DNA of 12,733 bases from Anaerolineae bacterium (GCA_003484265.1 DNDO01000047.1:8071-20803); one strand, 5' to 3'; positions 1-7,969 are shown, numbered from the stretch's first letter. A program made the numbers and translations. The notes: generated by a model not told the origin, from the sequence alone.

Positions 1-895
1 GCGCGCCTATCCGTTCGGCAGGAATATATTCCGGCTCGCCCCAGAGTGCGGGTGCGCCGGTTTGTTCAAGGATAAATGCGTCATCGAATGGGAGTCTTGC
101 CAGTTCGGCATGTTCCTCTTCATCGATCTTTCGTGCCTTATCGTAAAAGCCCGGCAATGTGATACGTCCATGGCTGTCGTGCAGATCTGCGATCAATTTG
201 CTCAAGACATGGATCGGGTTTTGGATAACGCCGCCATATTTTCCTGAATGAATATCATGGCTGGGTCCAGCCAGTTTCAATAGAAATCTTGCACCGCCGC
301 GCAGGGAATAACATATCGAGGGCGTATCCGCATCAGGCATGCCGCCTGCATCCGTGTTCAGGGAAAAATCGCAGGTCAGCTTATCGCGGTTTGAAACAAG
401 GAATTCTTTCAAATGTTTCGAGCCGATCTCCTCTTCACCCTCGATCAAAAATTTTATATTTAACGGCAAATCTCCCGTTTTTAATATGGCTTCGACGGCA
501 TTGACCGACGCCAGAATTTGCCCCTTCATATCCGAGGCGCCGCGCGCGAATAAATTCCCATTACGAACATCGGGCTCGAACGGCTGGCTTTGCCAGTCCT
601 CCAGGGGTTTGGGTGATTGCACATCATAATGCCCGTAGATCAATACTGTGGGAGCAGACGAGCCGCCTTTTCGCCGCTCGCCATACACAATAGGATGCCC
701 ATCTGTAGGCATGATCTCAACATCGTCCATTCCAATCGCAAGAAGTTTATCGGCCAGCCACGCGGCAGCCTTATCCATATCTGCCTTGTGAGCAGGGTCG
801 TTTGAAATGGACGGTATGCGCAACAATTCGATAAGTTCGTTTTCAAACCTTTGGGAGTTTTCCTTAAGATGAGTCAATGCAGATGATATGGACAT
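1..895 (-). CDS. M20 family dipeptidase/metallopeptidase, N-terminal part (C-terminus beyond window)
   Basis: Cytosolic di-zinc peptidase of the M20 (ArgE/DapE/ACY1/CPG2, carnosinase-like) family, which cleaves dipeptides or small N-acyl amino acids. The 298 residues visible read through to the left edge without a stop. Zinc and catalytic motifs are in order: YGHYDVQ (His89, Asp91), RGASDMKGQ (bridging Asp122), EGEEEIGS (catalytic Glu155 and metal ligand Glu156) and NTDAG (Asp182). The dimerisation-domain motif GPSHDIHSG follows near residue 211. The start at 895 is supported by AGGAAGAGG just upstream and by the usual family N-terminus. The missing part, roughly 150 residues, should carry the last zinc-binding His. 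The gene lies downstream of the ABC exporter pair on the same strand, separated by a probable terminator, so it may be a separate unit, although no clear promoter was found. The exact substrate cannot be read from the sequence. Confidence 0.93.
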   Translation of the reverse strand, partial: MSISSALTHLKENSQRFENELIELLRIPSISNDPAHKADMDKAAAWLADKLLAIGMDDVEIMPTDGHPIVYGERRKGGSSAPTVLIYGHYDVQSPKPLEDWQSQPFEPDVRNGNLFARGASDMKGQILASVNAVEAILKTGDLPLNIKFLIEGEEEIGSKHLKEFLVSNRDKLTCDFSLNTDAGGMPDADTPSICYSLRGGARFLLKLAGPSHDIHSGKYGGVIQNPIHVLSKLIADLHDSHGRITLPGFYDKARKIDEEEHAELARLPFDDAFILEQTGAPALWGEPEYIPAERIGA

Positions 896-925
896 AACCT
901 CTTCCTGTCGAAGTTTTGATAAATA

Positions 926-958
926 TAATCCCCTCTCCATTTTATAGAAAGGGGATTA
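926..958 (-). terminator. probable intrinsic terminator of the marR-ABC operon
   Basis: Arms 946-958 and 926-938 pair over 13 positions on the minus strand (G:U pairs included) around a 7-nt loop. A short U-rich stretch (UAUUUAU) follows. It lies about 60 nt after the stop of the second ABC gene and before the M20 gene, where a transcript end is expected. The U-tract is imperfect, so some read-through is possible. The rest of 896-1017 holds the M20 ribosome binding site and nothing else I can identify. Confidence 0.65.
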
Positions 959-1017
959 CATTTTCATATTTCCAGTCTCACATGGTCTTTCACCATTTGC
1001 AGTGGTCGTACATTACA

Positions 1018-3030
1018 TTAACCCGCTTCCATCTCTTCCTGTTTCTTGAACTGACTCATATACAGGTCGTAATAGAAGCCCTGCTTTGCGAGCAGATCAT
1101 CGTGCTTGCCGCGCTCGATGATCTCGCCGTCTTTCAGGACAAGGATCACGTCCGCATTGCGGATGGTGGAGAGGCGGTGCGCGATGACGAATGCCGTCCG
1201 CCTGCTTAATAATTTGTCGAACGCTGTTTGGATGAGACGCTCGGTTCGTGTGTCTACACTGGAGGTTGCTTCGTCCAGGATTAATATTTTCGGGTCTGAC
1301 AGCGCAGCGCGCGCGATCGAAAGCAGTTGCCGCTGTCCCTGTGAAAGACCCGAGCCGCGTTCGCCGAGAACAGTCTCATATTTTTCGGGAAGCCGTTCGA
1401 TAAAGGAATCCGCGTTGGCAAGTTTGATCGCGGCCATCACTTCCTCGTCCGTCGCGGTTGGTCGCCCGAAACGGACGTTTTCCATCACACTCTGGCTGAA
1501 CAGGAAAGTATCCTGCAACACTATGCCGACCTGCTCACGTAATGATTTCATGTCGATGTCGCGCACATCGATACCGTCGATACGGACTGCACCGCCAGTC
1601 ACATCGTAGAAACGCGGGATAAGGTTGATGATCGTGGTCTTGCCAGCACCGGTGGGACCGACAATGGCAATGGTCTGCCCGGGTTGTGCTGTGAAGGAGA
1701 CATCCTTCAGTACAGGCACGCCGTCTTCATAGGAGTGGGTTGCTTTATCGAATTCGACAAGTCCCTTGATTTCGGGCATTGCCTGCGCCTTCGTTTTATT
1801 GGACACGGAGGGATTCTCATCAAGAATGTTGAAGATACGTTCCGCGCCTGCGATGGCGTTCTGGATGTTCGTCCATAAAACCGCGATCTGTTGAATGGGC
1901 TGGTTGAAGCGCTGGACGTACGCCAGGAAGGTGACAACCAGACCGATCGTGACCGTGGTGCCGAGCAGGGATTGTCCCGTAAGCAGATACCATCCGCCCA
2001 CACCGGTGACGACGGCAAGCGCCACATACGATAACGCTTCCAATGCGGGAGCGAGCGCGGAGGTGTACGCCACTGCGCGCACATTTGCGTCGCGGTTGGC
2101 CGCGTTGACTTCCTTGAACTGCTCGATGTTCTCATCAGCGCGGTTGAATGCCTGCACTTCGCGGACGGCAGAGATGCTTTCCTGCAATTCGGCATTGACG
2201 TTTCCGATCTCTTCGCGCGAAACACGGAAGGCTTTGCGTGCCTGGTTCGAGAAATACAGTGTCGCCAGGAACATGATCGGCGCCATTATCAATGAAAGCA
2301 ACGCGAATGGAAGGTTCGTCGTGAGCATGTTGTAGGAAACCCAGACGATCAGAAGTATCCCGCTGAACACATTGACGAGAGCGAACGAAAATGCCTGTTC
2401 GATGGCGGTCGTATCGTTCGTAATGCGGCTCATCAGGTCGCCCGCTTCGTTATCGGAATAGTAGCTCAACGAAAGCTCGTGAAGTTTTTCGAACACCTCC
2501 ACCCGCAGGATGCGCAGTACGTGCTGACCCGTCCATGCCATGGTGAAGAAGGTGGCGCCGGTGAGTACCGCACCAAGGAAATACAAACCGACCATGACCA
2601 GGATGAGGCGGATCATGCCTTCGATGCGCTGATCGCTTGTCATGCTTATTGTGTCGAGGGGTTCATATCCGCCGAGGGTGTAGGCAGTGTACACGATGCG
2701 GCGCGAGAACGAGAGCGAGGAGGGATCGTCGGTGGCGAGGTAACAGCTTGATGCAGCCTCGGTTTGTGAATCAGGCGCGGGGGCGAATGAATCGATTTTT
2801 CCAAATGCCGGGACGCCCGCCGGGGCAAGGAAACAATCTGTTGCCTGACCGGTCAATTCGGGAGTCGTCACCTGTGTCCAGGTGGAGACGACAACAAGCA
2901 GGACAGCCAGAACGATCATATACCAGTATTGTCCGAAATATCCGCCAAGGCGCGTGAGTGTTTCACTCAACGCGCGAGGCTTGATCGTTTCCTGGTTGAG
3001 CATGCCGCCAAAGCGGCCGGGACCCATCAT
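1018..3030 (-). CDS. heterodimeric ABC exporter, subunit with catalytically intact NBD
   Basis: Type IV (ABCB-like) exporter half-transporter of 670 residues, with six membrane helices followed by an ATPase domain. It probably pairs with the product of the adjacent upstream gene to move drugs or lipid-like compounds outward. The NBD has Walker A GPTGAGKT (Lys464), Q-loop Gln506, Walker B ILILDE with catalytic Glu587, and switch His618. Its signature motif is LSQGQ (562-566) rather than LSGGQ. The first external loop, roughly residues 60-138, is much longer than usual and carries Cys66 and Cys96, which could form a disulfide. The start codon overlaps the stop of the preceding gene as ATGA, so translation is likely coupled. 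GGAAGGTG upstream is the likely ribosome binding site. The substrate is unknown. Multidrug efflux is inferred from family and from the MarR neighbour. Confidence 0.95.
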   Translation of the reverse strand: MMGPGRFGGMLNQETIKPRALSETLTRLGGYFGQYWYMIVLAVLLVVVSTWTQVTTPELTGQATDCFLAPAGVPAFGKIDSFAPAPDSQTEAASSCYLATDDPSSLSFSRRIVYTAYTLGGYEPLDTISMTSDQRIEGMIRLILVMVGLYFLGAVLTGATFFTMAWTGQHVLRILRVEVFEKLHELSLSYYSDNEAGDLMSRITNDTTAIEQAFSFALVNVFSGILLIVWVSYNMLTTNLPFALLSLIMAPIMFLATLYFSNQARKAFRVSREEIGNVNAELQESISAVREVQAFNRADENIEQFKEVNAANRDANVRAVAYTSALAPALEALSYVALAVVTGVGGWYLLTGQSLLGTTVTIGLVVTFLAYVQRFNQPIQQIAVLWTNIQNAIAGAERIFNILDENPSVSNKTKAQAMPEIKGLVEFDKATHSYEDGVPVLKDVSFTAQPGQTIAIVGPTGAGKTTIINLIPRFYDVTGGAVRIDGIDVRDIDMKSLREQVGIVLQDTFLFSQSVMENVRFGRPTATDEEVMAAIKLANADSFIERLPEKYETVLGERGSGLSQGQRQLLSIARAALSDPKILILDEATSSVDTRTERLIQTAFDKLLSRRTAFVIAHRLSTIRNADVILVLKDGEIIERGKHDDLLAKQGFYYDLYMSQFKKQEEMEAG

Positions 3031-5000
3031 AGTGCACCTTCCATTACCTGTTCAGCGTGTTCTGCTTCATAGGACAATATTTGAGAGTTATAGATTTCTG
3101 CGTAGATGGCGCTGTTCTCCAGCAGGTCGGCATGTACGCCCTGTTCGACGATCCTACCCTTATCGAGCACGAGGATCTTGTCCGCGTTCACCACAGTGCT
3201 GATGCGCTGGGCAATGACAAAGGACGTGCGGCCTTCCATGAGGATATCGAGTGCTTTCTGGATCTCGGCTTCGGTATTGAGGTCAACGCTGGAGGTTGAA
3301 TCGTCGAGGATCAAGATGCGCGGGTCGAGCAGCAATGCGCGCGCAATGGCAACGCGCTGTTTTTGCCCGCCGGAGAGTGTGGCGCCGCGTTCACCGACGT
3401 GCGTGTTATAGCCTTCGGGGAACGACATGATGAATTCATGCGCAGCTGAGGCTTTCGCTGCGGATTCGATCTCCGCCAGCGTTGCATCCGGTTTCCCAAA
3501 TGCTATGTTCTCGCGGATCGTTCCGCTGAATAATGTTGTTTCCTGTAGCACGATGCCGGTCTGGGAACGGAGCGAATCAAGTGTCACGTCGCGCAGGTCA
3601 TGCCCGTCGATGGTGATCCTGCCTTCGCTTGGATCATAGAAGCGCGGCAACAGATTGATGATGGTCGTCTTGCCGGAACCTGTCGCGCCGAGCAGGGCAA
3701 CAGTTTCACCCGGCTGGGCTTCAAACGTTACGTTGCTCAACACAGGCTCACCGCCTCCGAAGTATCGGAAGGTGACATCCTCGAATTTCACAAGCCCCTG
3801 CACGGCTGGAAGTGTGCCGGCGTCTTCCTTATCCACAATATCTGACCTGGCATCGAGTATCTCGAAGATGCGTTCGGCGGACGCGCCAGCCTGTCCCATT
3901 TGCGTGATGATCATACCGAACATCATAATGGGGAAGAAAAGATAGACCAGGTACAGCGAGAACTCCTGCCATGCACCGATGCTGAGCGCGCCCGCAACGA
4001 TCTGTTGCCCGCCCACATAAAGGATGGCGGCTTGCCCAAGGTTGGCGATCAGAAATATGAACGGGAACATGAACGTGAACAATCGCGAGACCGCGATCTG
4101 CTGGTTCATCGTATCGTCTGCGGCGCTGCGGAACTTAACCTGCTCTTCCTTCTCGCGCGTGAAAGCCTTGATGACCTTGATACCCGCCAGGTTTTCCTGC
4201 AAGACCGTGTTCAGGTGTGATAATTTCTGCTGGACCTTTACGAACATCGGCTGGGCAAGACTGGCAAAGATGATGAACGTCACAATGGCGATCGGCAGGA
4301 TCGGCATCGCTGTCCATGCCAGCGTGGCATTCGACGTGAACAATATTATGACCGTGCCTCCCAACAGGATCACCGCGCCCACCAACTGCAGCAATCCCTG
4401 CCCGATGAATAAACGCACCTTCTCCACATCGTCCGTCGCGCGGATCATCAACTGCCCGGTCTGGTTCCTGTCGTGATACGAGAAAGATAGATTCTGTATC
4501 TTCGCATACAGGTCGTTGCGCAGGTCATACGCAACCGCCTGCGAATTCTTCTCAGCCCAGAACGCCTGCAAAAATGCGAAGATGCCGCGCAATGCGGCGA
4601 ATACGACAATGGCGACCAAAGCGTAGACAAGAGCCTGCGGCGCGTTCGTTACATCCGCCTCCAACTGGACTTTTAGTTGGTCCAGCGTCAAGGACGTATT
4701 CCTGCCTGTGGCTTCCAGTATCTGCGGCAACGCCGCGCCGATAAAGTTTTCCGGTATCTGCGTTAACGCATCCAGGGTTTGGCTTGCTACGAATCCACTG
4801 GTGACTGCGTCGATCACATTTCGGATCATCCGCGGCACGGCAAGCTGCGCGAGCGTTGCGATAGCCAGAAAGATATAAGGCAATGCAGCCTGCCACCCGT
4901 AGCGCGTCAGGTAGCGGACTGCGCGTCCGATGCCTCTAAAGGAGGGTCTTTGACCGCGTTGACGTCCGCGGGTTTGAGGTCGTGTCATGGTTGCTTGCAT
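3027..5000 (-). CDS. heterodimeric ABC exporter, subunit with degenerate NBD
   Basis: ABCB-like half-transporter of 657 residues: a basic N-terminus, six membrane helices and a C-terminal ATPase domain. Walker A is GATGSGKT (438-445, Lys444), Q-loop Gln486, and the signature is a canonical LSGGQ (542-546). The catalytic Glu after Walker B is replaced by Asp567 (ILILDDS) and the switch His by Gln598 (VIAQR). This is the pattern of the degenerate half of asymmetric exporters such as TM287/288, BmrCD and LmrCD: the degenerate site uses this Walker A/B with the LSQGQ of the partner, and the working site uses the partner's Walker A/B with this LSGGQ. The first external loop is also long, about residues 62-120. 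GAAAGGAA precedes the ATG. It lies 48 nt downstream of the MarR gene in an apparent operon. Confidence 0.95.
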   Translation of the reverse strand: MQATMTRPQTRGRQRGQRPSFRGIGRAVRYLTRYGWQAALPYIFLAIATLAQLAVPRMIRNVIDAVTSGFVASQTLDALTQIPENFIGAALPQILEATGRNTSLTLDQLKVQLEADVTNAPQALVYALVAIVVFAALRGIFAFLQAFWAEKNSQAVAYDLRNDLYAKIQNLSFSYHDRNQTGQLMIRATDDVEKVRLFIGQGLLQLVGAVILLGGTVIILFTSNATLAWTAMPILPIAIVTFIIFASLAQPMFVKVQQKLSHLNTVLQENLAGIKVIKAFTREKEEQVKFRSAADDTMNQQIAVSRLFTFMFPFIFLIANLGQAAILYVGGQQIVAGALSIGAWQEFSLYLVYLFFPIMMFGMIITQMGQAGASAERIFEILDARSDIVDKEDAGTLPAVQGLVKFEDVTFRYFGGGEPVLSNVTFEAQPGETVALLGATGSGKTTIINLLPRFYDPSEGRITIDGHDLRDVTLDSLRSQTGIVLQETTLFSGTIRENIAFGKPDATLAEIESAAKASAAHEFIMSFPEGYNTHVGERGATLSGGQKQRVAIARALLLDPRILILDDSTSSVDLNTEAEIQKALDILMEGRTSFVIAQRISTVVNADKILVLDKGRIVEQGVHADLLENSAIYAEIYNSQILSYEAEHAEQVMEGAL

Positions 5001-5048
5001 AAAATTCCTTTCAAAATAACAAGTCGATAAAGCAAGTGTAATGTCCAG

Positions 5049-5540
5049 TTATGAATTGAGTGTGGATCCTTGCAGTACTTTATTTAATTGTTGTTCAGGT
5101 TCCGCTTCCAATTCCTTTGCGGCGCGGGTCATGAGATTAAGCGCTTCACTGACCTGTGCCCGTTCCTCGGAGGTTAACCTGCCCGCTAATTCATCCATCC
5201 AGCGATAGCGATCCTCGATGCCCTGCTGGATCAGGGTTCTGCCTTTGTCTGTCAGGTTCAACAGTTTTGCACGGCGGTCATGAGGATCTTCCTCGCGTTT
5301 GATAAACCTGTTTTGCACAAGCTTATCTACAAGCTGGCTTGCCGCCGCATTGCTGATATCGAACCGTTCGCTTATGTCCGAAACTCCGCACGAGCCTTTA
5401 TGGTGCAGCTGCATAAGAATACTGAACTGCGGCATGGAGAGTCCCGTTGATTTGGCAAAGAGTCCCCATCCGCGCATGGAGCGGTGCATAAAAACGTCCA
5501 TCCACGAGCGGATGGCCTGGGTAAAACTGGATTTCGTCAT
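5049..5540 (-). CDS. MarR family transcriptional regulator
   Basis: A 163-residue winged-helix regulator. The DNA-binding core spans about residues 30-105: SMPQFSILMQL begins the domain, the recognition helix is near SNAAASQLVDKL (63-74), and the wing carries the conserved DPHDRRAKLLNLTDKG (85-100). Flanking helices would form the dimer interface. Proteins of this family usually repress their own operon and release DNA when a phenolic or drug-like ligand binds or a cysteine is oxidised; Cys51 is the only cysteine here. It is the first gene before the two ABC exporter genes, the usual arrangement for regulated efflux. AGAAGG is placed correctly before the ATG. A perfect palindrome overlaps its promoter and is the likely operator. 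The ligand is unknown. Confidence 0.95.
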   Translation of the reverse strand: MTKSSFTQAIRSWMDVFMHRSMRGWGLFAKSTGLSMPQFSILMQLHHKGSCGVSDISERFDISNAAASQLVDKLVQNRFIKREEDPHDRRAKLLNLTDKGRTLIQQGIEDRYRWMDELAGRLTSEERAQVSEALNLMTRAAKELEAEPEQQLNKVLQGSTLNS

Positions 5541-5558
5541 AGTTAAGCCTTCTTTTTA

Positions 5559-5574
5559 GTTAAGTATACTTAAC
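5559..5574. promoter_or_regulatory. 16-bp perfect palindrome, probable MarR operator
   Basis: GTTAAGTATACTTAAC is a perfect inverted repeat ending 19 bp upstream of the marR start. Its edge overlaps the proposed -10 box, so a bound dimer would block transcription start. Further half-site-like AGTTAA sequences occur at 5541-5546 and 5585-5590. The size and position match MarR operators. The assignment to this regulator is inferred from proximity. Confidence 0.75.
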
Positions 5575-5601
5575 CATAAATGTGAGTTAATAATCCGTCA
5601 A
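5573..5601 (-). promoter_or_regulatory. sigma70-like promoter of the marR-ABC operon
   Basis: On the minus strand TTGACG (5601-5596) is followed after exactly 17 nt by TATGGT (5578-5573), giving a start point inside or just after the palindrome at 5559-5574. The -35 box matches five of six consensus bases and the -10 box is weaker. Confidence 0.6.
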
Positions 5602-5785
5602 GAGGAAGGATGTAGGAGGATTGTTAGAAATTTAAAATACAGGACCGACCTATCCGTGACTTGAAGCGGATGCGTATGCATGTCCCCTATTTTTGATGAG
5701 GGATGGTATTATGTTAGCCTCATTCAGATCAATTTGTCTCTTCATCTCGACCGGAAACTATTGAGATAAAGAATGTTGGGATATC
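5602..5785. other. divergent intergenic region upstream of the TIR gene
   Basis: This stretch holds no open frame that looks like a gene. For the plus-strand TIR gene, TATTAT at 5707-5712 could serve as a -10 box, but no -35 box stands at the right distance. Only a weak purine stretch (TTGGGA) precedes the ATG, so initiation signals for that gene look poor. Confidence 0.4.
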
Positions 5786-6907
5786 ATGGAAAAGGTCTTC
5801 ATCAGTTATTCGCGCAAAGATATAGAATTCGCCCGCAAACTTGCCGGCGATCTCGAAAAAGCCAGCTACGACGTGTGGTGGGATATCACCGATCTGCGCG
5901 GCGGCGACGACTGGGTGCGTACCATCCCCGCCGCGATCGCCGCCAGCAAATATATGATCGTCGTCCTCTCGCCCAATTCCATCGAGTCCGAGTGGGTGCG
6001 CAAGGAATACACACAGGCGTTGAATCTCCGCAAAAAGATCATCCCGATCATGTTCGTCCCGTGCAGCGTGCCTTTCGCACTGAACACGATCAACTTCGTT
6101 AATTTCTCCGCTGGGGAATATGAGGAGAAATTCAAATCCCTTTTGTCGCCGCTGGGATTCACCGGCAAGGCTCCCGAGGTCACACCGTTCAATCGGACAA
6201 CGGCGATGCTTGCGTCCGCGCTTCGCAGGTATGCGGTGTATATCGTCATCGGCATCCTTCTTCTAGTGGCGTTCGCATGGAGATCGTTCTCCGCCCCGCC
6301 GCCCGCTGTGAAAACATCCACGCCCACGGGCGATGCTTCTTCAACGGCAATATCAACGGTTGAAACTGCGACTGTCACGTTTTCGCCAACCATTTCACCC
6401 ACGATAACCGTCCCGCCGACCAAACCCACAGCCACCGCATCACTGACCAAACAAACCTTCCCCATGTTGAGATTCTGCATCAACGTTCTACTCGACGTGA
6501 ACAACGTCAACGTGCGTTCGGGCCCAGGCACGACCTATGCCGTGCTCGGTGAGCCGCTGGATGTGGACTCGTGCCTCAATTTCCGCGCCCTCAATGCAGA
6601 TGAGACATGGTTATTAATAGCCCCCATCCAAAGCAATCTCTCGCATCAACAATATGACGGAGGCTGGATTCGCCGCGATCTGCTCGGTCTCGGGCAGACG
6701 GGTCCCGTAGAATTACCCGTCGTCACATTGACCCCAACCCCGACGCCTACATCCACACCGACCATCACACCCTCGCCAACGCCATCATCCACACCGACCA
6801 TAACCCCATCACCTACAGCAACGAATACACCGACCGCGACACCCACCAAGACATCCACGCCGACAAGCACAGCTACGGCAACTGGGACAGAAACATCCGC
6901 TCCCTAA
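5786..6907 (+). CDS. membrane-anchored TIR domain protein with external SH3b domain and Pro/Thr tail
   Basis: A 373-residue protein in five parts. Residues 1-125 are a TIR domain: VFISYSRKD at the start, WWDITDL then GGDDW in the BB-loop region, and SEWVRKE, whose Glu74 aligns with the NADase glutamate of SARM1 (WVHKE), so it may cleave NAD+. Residues 149-165 form a single membrane helix preceded by Arg147-Arg148, which places the TIR domain in the cytoplasm. Residues 169-222 are a Ser/Thr/Pro linker. Residues 225-300 are an SH3b domain with the hallmark NVNVRSGPGTTYAVLG. Residues 307-373 are a Pro/Thr tail with a 12-residue repeat. SH3b domains commonly bind peptidoglycan or wall polymers, so this could link an envelope event to a cytoplasmic TIR response. 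No known Thoeris or TIR partner gene is adjacent. It is the only plus-strand gene here, and its ribosome binding site is weak. Confidence 0.9.
   Translation: MEKVFISYSRKDIEFARKLAGDLEKASYDVWWDITDLRGGDDWVRTIPAAIAASKYMIVVLSPNSIESEWVRKEYTQALNLRKKIIPIMFVPCSVPFALNTINFVNFSAGEYEEKFKSLLSPLGFTGKAPEVTPFNRTTAMLASALRRYAVYIVIGILLLVAFAWRSFSAPPPAVKTSTPTGDASSTAISTVETATVTFSPTISPTITVPPTKPTATASLTKQTFPMLRFCINVLLDVNNVNVRSGPGTTYAVLGEPLDVDSCLNFRALNADETWLLIAPIQSNLSHQQYDGGWIRRDLLGLGQTGPVELPVVTLTPTPTPTSTPTITPSPTPSSTPTITPSPTATNTPTATPTKTSTPTSTATATGTETSAP
6727..6897 (+). repeat. imperfect Pro/Thr-coding repeat, 36-bp period in part
   Basis: The 3' end of the TIR gene codes for alternating Thr/Pro/Ser. The 14-bp unit ATCCACACCGACCA occurs at 6751-6764 and again at 6787-6800, a period of 36 bp or 12 residues, encoding STPTITPSPT twice. 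Such tails are common in surface proteins of Chloroflexota and may be glycosylated (inference). Confidence 0.7.
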
Positions 6908-6945
6908 ACAAAAAGCGCAGACGTCGAGTCTGCGCTTTTTGTTTA
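6905..6945. terminator. bidirectional intrinsic terminator between TIR gene and terC
   Basis: A perfect 18-bp inverted repeat with a 5-nt loop (GTCGA) includes the TAA stop of the TIR gene. The GC-rich core AGCGCAGAC/GTCTGCGCT is flanked by A5 on the left and T5 on the right, so it can terminate both convergent genes. Confidence 0.92.
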
Positions 6946-6956
6946 ATCAGTAACTA

Positions 6957-7931
6957 TTAGTCTGCCGCATTCAGTTCGATTGCGGATGAATTTTTCGCCT
7001 TCCAAAGAGAAGCAGCGATCGAGATCGTGAGAATTCCGGCAATAACTCCAAGCGAGACTCCCACTGGGATCTTGTAAAGATCCACAATAACCATTTTGAT
7101 ACCGACGAAGGTCAACACAGCGGACAGTCCAAGCTTCAGGTACTGGAACTTGTCCATGACGTTCGCCAGCAGGAAGTAGAGCGCGCGCAAACCCAGGATC
7201 GCGAATATATTCGACGTATACACAATAAAGGGATCCTGCGTGACCGCGAATATGGCGGGGATAGAATCAACAGCGAAGACGAGATCCGTGCTTTCGACGA
7301 TCAGCAATACCAGGAAGAGAGGCGTTGCCATAAGCGTCCCGGCGCGGCGGATAAAGAATTTATCCCCTTCAAAGTCCTCCGTGACGGGCATCAACTTTCG
7401 GAAGAACCTTACCACCGGGTTTTGATCGGGATGTATTTCTTCGTCCCTGTGGAGCGCCATGCGAATTCCTGTAAAGATCAGGAAGCCGCCGAAGATATAT
7501 ATTACCCAATGGAATTCCTTGAGCAACGCCGCACCCATGAATATCATCGCGCCGCGCATGACCAACGCGCCAAGAATTCCCCAGAAAAGCACGCGGTGCT
7601 GGTACGCCGCAGGCACTGAAAAGAAGGTGAAGATCAATATAAAAACAAATATATTATCCACACTGAGCGCTTTTTCGATCAGATATCCTGTAAGAAAAGC
7701 CAGCCCAGCTTCGCTGTTCGTATACAAGCTGTTCGGCATCATCCTATCCCAATAAAAATAGATCACGGCATTAAAGATCAGCGAAAGCGAGATCCATACC
7801 ACGCTCCAGGTTAGCGCTTCTTTTGTCGAAACTGCATGAGACTTGCGATGAAATACCCCCAGATCCAATGCGAGCATTACCAATACGAACAGGTTGAAAA
7901 CAATCCACAGCCAAATTTGTCCCTCGAACAT
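6957..7931 (-). CDS. TerC/Alx family integral membrane protein, probable Mn2+ exporter
   Basis: A 324-residue polytopic membrane protein of the TerC family. Family hallmarks with acidic residues inside membrane helices are present: LALDLGVFHR (Asp23), EKALSVDN (Glu86, Asp92) and VESTDLVFAVDSIPAIFAVT (Glu223, Asp226, Asp232). About eight or nine hydrophobic helices are visible, with a charged cytoplasmic loop near residues 169-200. Alx and YkoY/MeeF-type relatives export manganese, and some are proposed to load Mn2+ into secreted enzymes. The Mn2+ riboswitch directly upstream makes that role the best inference here; tellurite resistance is only the historical name. AAGGAG stands 8 nt before the ATG. 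The gene has its own promoter and its own terminator, so it is probably a single-gene unit. Confidence 0.94.
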   Translation of the reverse strand: MFEGQIWLWIVFNLFVLVMLALDLGVFHRKSHAVSTKEALTWSVVWISLSLIFNAVIYFYWDRMMPNSLYTNSEAGLAFLTGYLIEKALSVDNIFVFILIFTFFSVPAAYQHRVLFWGILGALVMRGAMIFMGAALLKEFHWVIYIFGGFLIFTGIRMALHRDEEIHPDQNPVVRFFRKLMPVTEDFEGDKFFIRRAGTLMATPLFLVLLIVESTDLVFAVDSIPAIFAVTQDPFIVYTSNIFAILGLRALYFLLANVMDKFQYLKLGLSAVLTFVGIKMVIVDLYKIPVGVSLGVIAGILTISIAASLWKAKNSSAIELNAAD

Positions 7932-7969
7932 ATTACTTACTCCTTATATTGTATTTTGGTCGGGGAAAT

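Noticed and set aside
430..480. Possible frameshift in the M20 gene at an AT-rich run
   Set aside because: Careful re-reading gives LPLNIKFLIEGEEEIGS in one frame across the run, so the gene is intact as far as the window shows.
1707..2225. Minus-strand open frame of 172 codons within the second ABC gene in another frame
   Set aside because: Its Arg/Ser/Pro-rich composition is typical of an out-of-frame reading of a real gene, and the ABC frame carries all family motifs.
5670..5705. Weak inverted repeat around TCCCC...GGGA upstream of the TIR gene
   Set aside because: Only four contiguous pairs with mismatches and no U-tract or known operator form, so it was not called as a site.
5866..6531. 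Long open frame (221 codons) on the minus strand opposite the TIR gene
   Set aside because: The translation shows no domain or membrane pattern, lies wholly antisense to a gene with clear TIR and SH3b motifs, and has no good ribosome binding site. It is a by-product of GC-rich codon use.
6727..6897. Repeated short units that could suggest a CRISPR-like or satellite array
   Set aside because: The units are in frame with the TIR gene, encode a Thr/Pro tail and vary in length and sequence. There are no spacers and no cas genes.
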